From an uncultured Eubacteriales bacterium (GTDB taxonomy: Bacteria > Bacillota_A > Clostridia > Christensenellales > Aristaeellaceae), in the NCBI GenBank assembly GCA_902803675.1, contig CADCQZ010000120.1, positions 1 through 10,381 on the forward strand: a stretch of 10,381 nt of DNA, written 5' to 3'. Positions within the stretch are counted from its first letter, which is position 1. Each line of letters opens with the position of its first letter. Position numbers and translations under genes: made by a program. The notes under the pieces are model-generated. The model made no database searches. It was not told where the DNA came from and worked only from the letters and a program-made list of their open reading frames with translations. Positions 5,964-10,381 of this stretch are shown here, piece by piece.

Positions 5964-8186
5964 TCAGCCGTTATCCTTCCCACGAAAAACGACGGCGCGG
6001 GGCACTCCCGGCAGCAGTTCTAATGTTTCCTCCGGGCAGTTCAGGCCCCGGGGGCTCCGGATCCGCGCCCGCAGGGCATGGTCGGCGGTCAGGGTGTACT
6101 CCTCCCCCGCCGGTGTCCTTTTAAAGCTCACGCTCAAGTATCCGCCGGGGAGCCTCACCCGGTCAAGGGCGGCCTTCGTCCATTTCCGGGGCATGGACGG
6201 GGCGAATGTGAGGCGGCCCTTCTCCCCCGCGGGCCGGATGCCGAAAAAGTACCGGACCACGGGCACGAAGAGCGCGTAGGCCGTCCAGCCCTGCACGGCG
6301 CAGCCCCCGTCCGGGCTCATCTCGGAGATCATGCCCGGGCTCACTCTGGAAAAAGTCCCGAGCATGCGCTCGATCAGGTCCAGGGCCCGGTCCGCGTACC
6401 CGAAGCGGGCCAGGGCCGCGGCGGCGCAGCCGGTGGAGATGGTCATGGCCCATTCCCGGTCCACCGCGTTCAGATACACGCCCCAGGGGCCGTACAGCGC
6501 TTCATTGTCCGGGTTCTCAAGGGCCCGGCGGGCCTTGTCCTCATCGGCCTGCCCGCTCTCCATGGGGGTGAACACGGTCCAGTTCCGGTTGATGATAAAG
6601 CCCCTCTCCTCCGGGCCTCCCGGGCCGAGCTCAAGGGACCTTTCCCAGGCCCGGCGCTCCCCGTCGGTCATCTTCAGGTTCGGATCGTTCAGGATCTGCC
6701 CCATCCGCCGGGCCACGAACTCCGGAGAAGCGCAGGCGTCGCAGTAGGAGCCGGCCCGGTCGTCCCACAGCACCGTGTTGAGCGCTTCCCGTACGCGGCG
6801 GTGCTTTTCCCGGGCGGACGCGGCCTCTTCCTCCCGGCCGCACAGGGCCAGCATATCGGCAAAGCACTCCCAGGCCTGGGCGGTGTAGGCGGCGGTGTCG
6901 ATCATCTCGGCGTTCAGGCCCCGGATCTCGATGATGCCGTAGCCGCTGGGCAGCATGTCCCCGTCATCATCCATCCGGTCGAGCCAGGCCATGCACTGCC
7001 GCAGGAAGGGGAGCATCTCCTCCACGAACTTCCGGTCCCCCGTGAAGGCGTGGAAGTGCCATACGGCGGTGACGAAATGGGCGGTCTCCTGGGTGTTGCC
7101 CGGGTTGGGGCACAGCCCGAAGGGCGTGATCTCGTGCACCACGCGGCCATTGCCGTTCACGCGCGAAGAATAGTCCGCCAGCAGCTTCAGGGTCTCTTTG
7201 ACAAGATCGAAGCGCCCCACGCACAGGAGGCCCTGGGCGGCGTAGCAGGTATCGCAGCCAAACCACCAGGGATACTCCGGCAGCCCGGCGGCCTGGCCCC
7301 GGCCGAAGGGACCGGCGTCCACGGTGAGCCAGTCGTTGTGAGCCTTGACCCAGGCCCAGGGCTCGTCCACCGCGGGATCCCCCGTGGTGAGAACAGACAG
7401 GGCGGCGGTCTTATGGAGGCGCTCCCTGTCCGCCTCCCGGGCGGCATCGATGTCCGTGAGGGCCTCAAGAGTCCGCCGCGCCTTATCCTTCCCCTCGAAG
7501 GAGCCGGTGATCCTGAGCCTGAGGGCCCAGGTGCCGCGGGCGGGGATCAGGACATGATACATCAGGGACAGGCAGGTGCCCCGGCCGCTGCCCTGGGGCG
7601 TGGCGAGATCGCCGGTCGTCACCGCGTCGGGACGCCTGTCCGGCCGGATCAGGACGCACCAGGGGTTTTTATCGTCCTCCGCCGTGAAGGTCAGATCGCT
7701 CCCGTCCCAGTGCCCCGTGTCCTGCCCGTCCTCATACGCGCCGGTATCCAGGGCGAACCAGCTGGGGTACAGATCGGTGCGGGCGCGCCAGTCGATCACA
7801 ATGTGCCGGGGCGCGTCGGAATGGCTGGTGAAGAGGTATTCCACCAGGAGCCCGGGCACGTCATAGGGGCAATACTGTCTCCTCTCGATCACAACGGGCG
7901 TGTGCCCCAGGCCGTGCCGGTAAAAGAAGCGGTCCCCGTCCGGCTCCTGGACGCACTCGTCCGCCAGGGCCCAGGTGTCCACATTGGGCGCGTCCAGGTC
8001 ATGGAAGCGCAGCCAGAACCCGTCCAGCACTTTGATCGGATGCATCCACAGCCCGGCCATCTCCCGTTCGCTGTGATGGCCCATATCGGGAAAAGTCCCG
8101 TCCAGGGTGCCGATCAGCTTGGCGTGCGGGCCGGCGCAGATGGTGATGGGCAGCGTGCCCCGGGTGACCACGGGCGCAGGCATCAT
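5964..8186 (-). CDS. Cytoplasmic six-hairpin glycosidase, amylo-alpha-1,6-glucosidase/debranching-like
   Basis: This protein of about 740 residues has no signal peptide, so it should act on imported sugar in the cytoplasm. The N-terminal third (to about residue 235) reads as beta-sandwich. From about 265 to 650 it has the helical-hairpin texture of an (alpha/alpha)6 barrel, with WAWVKAHNDWL (280-290) and PEYPWWFGCDT (306-316), a motif resembling the WFGxDT segment of glycogen-debranching-type enzymes. Further on are GIIEIRGLNAEMIDTAAYTAQA (420-441) and the WTVFTPMESG and DREWAMTISTGC segments; a short beta domain closes the protein. Numbering here is from the ATG at 8195. I prefer the ATG at 8186: GAAAGGA (8203-8197) is only 1 nt from the 8195 ATG but 10 nt from this one. 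Catalytic acids cannot be named with confidence. It lies between the permeases and the GH65 phosphorylase, which suggests both enzymes degrade the transported oligosaccharide. Alternative: another GH family of the same fold. Confidence 0.7.
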   Translation of the reverse strand: MMPAPVVTRGTLPITICAGPHAKLIGTLDGTFPDMGHHSEREMAGLWMHPIKVLDGFWLRFHDLDAPNVDTWALADECVQEPDGDRFFYRHGLGHTPVVIERRQYCPYDVPGLLVEYLFTSHSDAPRHIVIDWRARTDLYPSWFALDTGAYEDGQDTGHWDGSDLTFTAEDDKNPWCVLIRPDRRPDAVTTGDLATPQGSGRGTCLSLMYHVLIPARGTWALRLRITGSFEGKDKARRTLEALTDIDAAREADRERLHKTAALSVLTTGDPAVDEPWAWVKAHNDWLTVDAGPFGRGQAAGLPEYPWWFGCDTCYAAQGLLCVGRFDLVKETLKLLADYSSRVNGNGRVVHEITPFGLCPNPGNTQETAHFVTAVWHFHAFTGDRKFVEEMLPFLRQCMAWLDRMDDDGDMLPSGYGIIEIRGLNAEMIDTAAYTAQAWECFADMLALCGREEEAASAREKHRRVREALNTVLWDDRAGSYCDACASPEFVARRMGQILNDPNLKMTDGERRAWERSLELGPGGPEERGFIINRNWTVFTPMESGQADEDKARRALENPDNEALYGPWGVYLNAVDREWAMTISTGCAAAALARFGYADRALDLIERMLGTFSRVSPGMISEMSPDGGCAVQGWTAYALFVPVVRYFFGIRPAGEKGRLTFAPSMPRKWTKAALDRVRLPGGYLSVSFKRTPAGEEYTLTADHALRARIRSPRGLNCPEETLELLPGVPRAVVFRGKDNG

Positions 8187-8196
8187 TTTCGTCATA

Positions 8197-8203
8197 TCCT
8201 TTC
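8197..8203 (-). promoter_or_regulatory. Ribosome-binding site that decides the glycosidase start
   Basis: On the minus strand GAAAGGA lies 10 nt before the ATG at 8186 (and 13 nt before the next one, at 8183), but almost touches the ATG at 8195. The spacing argues that translation begins at 8186, three codons downstream of the longest open frame. Confidence 0.5.
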
Positions 8204-8217
8204 AGGATGGGATGGCT

Positions 8218-8249
8218 GTCTGCCCGGACCGATCACGGCCCGGGCAGAC
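8218..8249 (-). other. Intercistronic stem-loop between MalG-type permease and glycosidase
   Basis: A perfect 10-bp inverted repeat (GTCTGCCCGG at 8218-8227 with CCGGGCAGAC at 8240-8249) encloses a 12-nt loop. It lies 11 nt after the permease stop and 14 nt before the glycosidase ribosome-binding site. There is no U-run after it on the minus strand, so it is not a classic terminator. It more likely stabilises or separates parts of a shared mRNA. Confidence 0.6.
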
Positions 8250-8260
8250 GCGGATACACG

Positions 8261-9115
8261 TCAGCCCTTGGTGCCGCTGGAGATGGAGATGCCGTTGATG
8301 ATCAGGTCCTGCGCCATGAAGAACAGCACCAGGATGGGCAGCATCACCAGCACCGTGGCCGCCATCAGCAGGTTCCACTGGCTGGTGTACAGGCCCTTGA
8401 AGAAGGACAGGCCCAGGGACAGGGTGAACTTGTTGGCGTCATACAGATAGATGAGGGGGCCGTTGAAGTCGTTCCAGGAGCCCATGAAGGTGAACACGGT
8501 GATGGCCATCAGCACCGGCTGGCACATGGGCATCATGATCTGGAAGAAGCTGCGCAGGGGGCCCGCCCCGTCGATGGTGGCGGCCTCATCGAAGTCCTTG
8601 GGGATGCCGCTCATGAAGGACCGCATCAGGAACACGTTGTACCCGCTGATGGCGAAGAACGTGGGCACCACCAGGGGCAGATAGGTGTTCACCCAGCCCA
8701 TCATGCGGTAGATCAGGAACTGCGGGATCATGGTGACCTGGCCGGGGATCATCATGGTGGCCAGAAGGATCAGGAACCACACCCTCTTGCCCTTGAAATC
8801 GAACCGGGAGAAACCGTAGGCCACCAGGGCGCAGCTGAACACCATGCCGATGACCGAAGGCACCACGATGATCAGGGTGTTGAGCAGGTAACGGAAGAAA
8901 TCCACCTTGGTGACCGCCAGGTAGTAGTTTTCAAGATGGACTTCCGTGGGGAAGAACATGCCGTTGTAGATCTCGCCGTCCGGCTTGACGGACATGCAGA
9001 TGGTCCACACCAGGGGGATGAGCACCAGCACGCTCAGGAAGATCAGGATGGCCAGGGCGGCGCCGCGGCCGATCCGGACGGATATCTTGTTTTTCGCGCC
9101 TGTAACGACTGCCAT
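8261..9115 (-). CDS. Carbohydrate ABC transporter permease, MalG type (CUT1)
   Basis: This 284-residue integral membrane protein is the second of a permease pair that forms the channel of a binding-protein-dependent sugar importer. It has about six membrane segments, roughly at residues 20-40, 78-100, 112-132, 146-165, 199-218 and 248-268. The cytoplasmic EAA loop, which docks the ATPase, is clear: DEAATIDGAGPLRSFFQIMMP (176-196), with Glu177-Ala-Ala and the invariant Gly183 after Asp182. Length and the short C-terminus (SISSGTKG) are typical of MalG-like CUT1 permeases. It starts 18 bp after the MalF-type permease, with GGGAGGAG 7 nt before the ATG, so the two are co-translated from one mRNA. 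The sugar is not identifiable from the permease. The adjacent alpha-glucoside enzymes suggest an alpha-glucan-derived or related oligosaccharide, which is inference. Confidence 0.93.
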   Translation of the reverse strand: MAVVTGAKNKISVRIGRGAALAILIFLSVLVLIPLVWTICMSVKPDGEIYNGMFFPTEVHLENYYLAVTKVDFFRYLLNTLIIVVPSVIGMVFSCALVAYGFSRFDFKGKRVWFLILLATMMIPGQVTMIPQFLIYRMMGWVNTYLPLVVPTFFAISGYNVFLMRSFMSGIPKDFDEAATIDGAGPLRSFFQIMMPMCQPVLMAITVFTFMGSWNDFNGPLIYLYDANKFTLSLGLSFFKGLYTSQWNLLMAATVLVMLPILVLFFMAQDLIINGISISSGTKG

Positions 9116-9133
9116 TTCGCTTCTCCTCCCTTC

Positions 9134-10057
9134 TCAGATCTTGTCGTCGTTCTGGTAATAGACCCAGAACGAGGAGGACCGGATCACCAGCAGCGTGAAG
9201 AACAATATGATCACGAACATGATCCAGGCCAGGGCGGAGGCGTAGCCCATCTTGAGCTCCTTATACGCCTTGACGTACAGGTACAGGTTGTAGAACAGCG
9301 TGGAGTTGAGGGGGCCGCCCTCGGTCATGACGAAGGCCTGGGTGAAGTACTGGAAGGACCCGATCACGGCCATGACCACATTGAAGAAGATGGTGGGCGA
9401 GATCATGGGGATGGTGATCTTAAAGAAGCGCTGGAAGGAGTTGGCCCCGTCGATGGAGGACGCCTCGTACAGCTCCTCCCCCACGCCCTGCAGGCCGCTT
9501 AAGTAAATGATGATGGTGTTGCCGATGCCCCACACGCCCATGATGATCAGGCCGTACAGCGCTGTCTGGGGCGTGTTGAGCCAGCTGGGCCCGGTGATGC
9601 CCAGGAGCTTGAGGCCCTGGTTGAGCACGCCCTCCTTGCCCAGCATCTGCATCCAGATCATGCTGGAGGCGATGGTGGGGATGATGGACGGCAGGAAGAA
9701 GATCAGCCGGATGCCGTGCATCAGTTTGATGCGCATGTTGAGCAGCATGGCCACCAGGAGGGATATGATCTGGTAGGCGGGGATGGAGATCAGGCAGTAC
9801 CTGAAGGTGACCTCAAGGGCCTTGTAGAACTTTTTGTCCGCGAAGATCTTGGTGTAGTTCTCAATGCCGATCCACTTGATGGTGCTGATACCGGTGACGA
9901 TGTCCCACTTGCAGAAGGACAGGAACAGGGAGAACAGCATCGGCACCAGGGTGAACAGGAACAGGCCGAGGAGCCAGGGCGAGATGAAGGCGTAACCGTA
10001 GCGGTTCTGCCGCATCTCGTTGGTCACCCCTTTGCGCTTAAAAGTGACTGTGGACAT
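9134..10057 (-). CDS. Carbohydrate ABC transporter permease, MalF/UgpA type (CUT1)
   Basis: This 307-residue membrane protein is the first permease of the sugar importer. The N-terminal segment RYGYAFISPWLLGLFLFTLVP (19-39) is the hallmark first membrane span of MalF/UgpA-type CUT1 permeases. About six spans follow in total. The EAA loop is YEASSIDGANSFQRFFKITIP (197-217), with Glu198 and Gly204. A large periplasm-side insertion, as in E. coli MalF, is absent, which is usual in Firmicutes. I chose the ATG at 10057, because GGAGGGG ends 5 nt upstream and the permease N-terminus starts normally there. The open frame extends 36 codons further to 10165, but that stretch is Arg-rich and runs through stem-loop DNA. 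It follows the presumed binding-protein gene after 233 bp and precedes the MalG-type permease by 18 bp. Confidence 0.94.
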   Translation of the reverse strand: MSTVTFKRKGVTNEMRQNRYGYAFISPWLLGLFLFTLVPMLFSLFLSFCKWDIVTGISTIKWIGIENYTKIFADKKFYKALEVTFRYCLISIPAYQIISLLVAMLLNMRIKLMHGIRLIFFLPSIIPTIASSMIWMQMLGKEGVLNQGLKLLGITGPSWLNTPQTALYGLIIMGVWGIGNTIIIYLSGLQGVGEELYEASSIDGANSFQRFFKITIPMISPTIFFNVVMAVIGSFQYFTQAFVMTEGGPLNSTLFYNLYLYVKAYKELKMGYASALAWIMFVIILFFTLLVIRSSSFWVYYQNDDKI

Positions 10058-10062
10058 AAGGA

Positions 10063-10069
10063 CCCCTCC
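10063..10069 (-). promoter_or_regulatory. Ribosome-binding site that decides the MalF-type permease start
   Basis: On the minus strand GGAGGGG lies 5 nt before the ATG at 10057. It supports that start over the longer open frame beginning at 10165, which has no comparable site and would run through the structured intergenic DNA. Confidence 0.8.
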
Positions 10070-10115
10070 AATACTTGTATATGTTCGGTCGGCAACAGGT
10101 CGTCGGTCTTTCTTA

Positions 10116-10194
10116 CCGATCCCGCGGCGGGATCGGACGGCAGAGCCGCGGCGCAGCCGCAGCAAATTGACGCGGGGAGCTTCACCGTCCGATC
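10116..10194 (-). promoter_or_regulatory. Overlapping, mutually exclusive stem-loops upstream of the permeases
   Basis: Two inverted repeats share one strand. A 9-bp hairpin pairs CCGATCCCG (10116-10124) with CGGGATCGG (10128-10136) around a 3-nt loop. A 10-bp stem pairs GATCGGACGG (10131-10140) with CCGTCCGATC (10185-10194). Since 10131-10136 belongs to both, only one can form at a time. A small GCGGC/GCCGC stem (10148-10160) lies inside the larger loop. No U-run follows any of these on the minus strand, so this is attenuator-like in geometry only. I see no promoter good enough to report in the 10058-10290 gap. Confidence 0.45.
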
Positions 10195-10199
10195 ACGCC

Positions 10200-10223
10200 G
10201 CCGGACCATCGGGCACGTCCGGC
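10200..10223 (-). other. 7-bp stem-loop in the binding-protein/permease gap
   Basis: GCCGGAC (10200-10206) pairs with GTCCGGC (10217-10223) around a 10-nt loop. It lies between the strong 12-bp hairpin and the switch-like repeats and adds to the unusually dense secondary structure of this gap. There is no U-run. Confidence 0.4.
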
Positions 10224-10235
10224 AGGGGGAAAACA

Positions 10236-10264
10236 GGGGGCCGGGCCGCAAAGGCCCGGCCCCC
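10236..10264 (-). terminator. Strong hairpin after the binding-protein gene, probable intra-operon partial terminator
   Basis: A perfect 12-bp GC-rich stem (10236-10247 with 10253-10264) with a 5-nt loop is followed on the minus strand by TGTTTTCC, a short interrupted U-run. It starts 26 nt after the stop codon of the presumed binding protein. In such operons a hairpin here typically lets the binding protein be made in excess over the permeases, by partial termination or by protecting the mRNA 3' end. Confidence 0.7.
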
Positions 10265-10290
10265 GCGCAAGTCATGAGGCAGGGTATGTT

Positions 10291-10381
10291 TTACTCAGCC
10301 ATCTTCTCGGCCACTTCGGCCACGGCGTCCGCCAGGATCTCTTCGATGGAGCCGTCGTTGAAGCGCACGCGCTCAAAGGCG
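10291..10381 (-). CDS. C-terminal 29 codons of a gene cut by the window, probably the sugar-binding lipoprotein
   Basis: On the minus strand the frame from the window edge runs to a TAA at 10293-10291 and encodes FERVRFNDGSIEEILADAVA followed by EVAEKMAE. It is an acidic amphipathic helical C-terminus. Extracellular solute-binding proteins of CUT1 sugar transporters usually end in this way, and their gene usually precedes the MalF- and MalG-type permeases in the same direction, as here. The fragment is too short to prove the family by itself; the identification rests on position. The codon choice and clean stop followed by a terminator-like hairpin support it as real coding sequence. Confidence 0.65.
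   Translation of the reverse strand, partial: AFERVRFNDGSIEEILADAVAEVAEKMAE

Noticed and set aside
6078..8450. 790-codon plus-strand open frame opposite the glycosidase
   Set aside because: It is antisense to a gene with clear glycosidase motifs and rich in Pro, Gly, Arg and Ala without any domain pattern. Long antisense frames are expected in GC-rich coding DNA.
8207..9502. 431-codon plus-strand open frame, very rich in His, Gln, Asp and Gly
   Set aside because: It is the antisense image of two hydrophobic permeases; such His/Gln/Asp-rich frames arise opposite membrane-protein codons.
10058..10165. 36-codon N-terminal extension of the MalF-type permease
   Set aside because: It is Arg-rich, encoded by hairpin DNA and unlike permease N-termini; GGAGGGG lies exactly before the ATG at 10057.
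10116..10194. Known riboswitch or T-box in the structured gap
   Set aside because: I see none of the conserved boxes of common riboswitch classes or a T-box sequence; only the generic inverted repeats can be supported.
10024..10275. 83-codon minus-strand frame filling the binding-protein/permease gap, considered as a leader peptide or small protein
   Set aside because: The ATG at 10275 has no ribosome-binding site, the frame runs through all stem-loops and overlaps the permease start, and the sequence has no signal or domain.

Overview
The window comes from a GC-rich bacterial genome and carries ordinary chromosomal carbohydrate-metabolism genes. Strong AGGAGG/GGAGG-type ribosome-binding sites, a CUT1-type sugar ABC transporter without its own ATPase, a GH65 phosphorylase, and a secreted leucine-rich-repeat protein whose mature N-terminus has the 'FPDxNFRxW' signature all point to a gut- or rumen-type member of class Clostridia (Firmicutes). 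This taxonomic guess is inference. I see no mobile element, phage gene, CRISPR array, tRNA or rRNA.

Layout. (1) Positions 2-1358, plus strand: the 3' part of a D-psicose/D-tagatose 3-epimerase-family ketose epimerase, then 25 bp later an RpiB-family sugar-phosphate isomerase. They look like the end of a sugar-catabolic operon and finish at a bidirectional hairpin terminator (1380-1418). (2) Positions 1447-3351, minus strand: a secreted protein with a signal peptide, six 21-residue Cys-containing LRRs and four tandem beta-sandwich (Ig-like) repeats. It has its own candidate promoter and lies between two bidirectional terminators (1380-1418 and 3483-3522), so it appears to be a single-gene unit. 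(3) Positions 3545-10381, minus strand, read right to left: the C-terminus of what is probably a sugar-binding lipoprotein (cut by the window edge), a MalF-type permease, a MalG-type permease, a cytoplasmic six-hairpin glycosidase resembling amylo-1,6-glucosidases, and a GH65 inverting glycoside phosphorylase. The GH65 gene also has a good sigma-A-like promoter of its own in the 79-bp gap before it.

How the genes fit together. The binding protein and two permeases would import an oligosaccharide, powered by a shared MsmK-type ATPase encoded elsewhere. The two enzymes have no signal peptide, so they would degrade the sugar inside the cell. The glycosidase would hydrolyse or debranch it, and the GH65 enzyme would phosphorolyse an alpha-glucoside to beta-glucose 1-phosphate, saving ATP. 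The epimerase and RpiB pair faces this cluster and may serve a ketose or rare-sugar branch, but nothing in the sequence ties the two pathways together directly.

The gap between binding protein and permeases (10058-10290) is unusually structured. It holds a perfect 12-bp hairpin and further stem-loops, two of which share a strand and cannot form together. No wholly new system is evident. The most interesting items are the untyped GH65/glycosidase pair, the structured intergenic region, and the LRR-Ig secreted protein.
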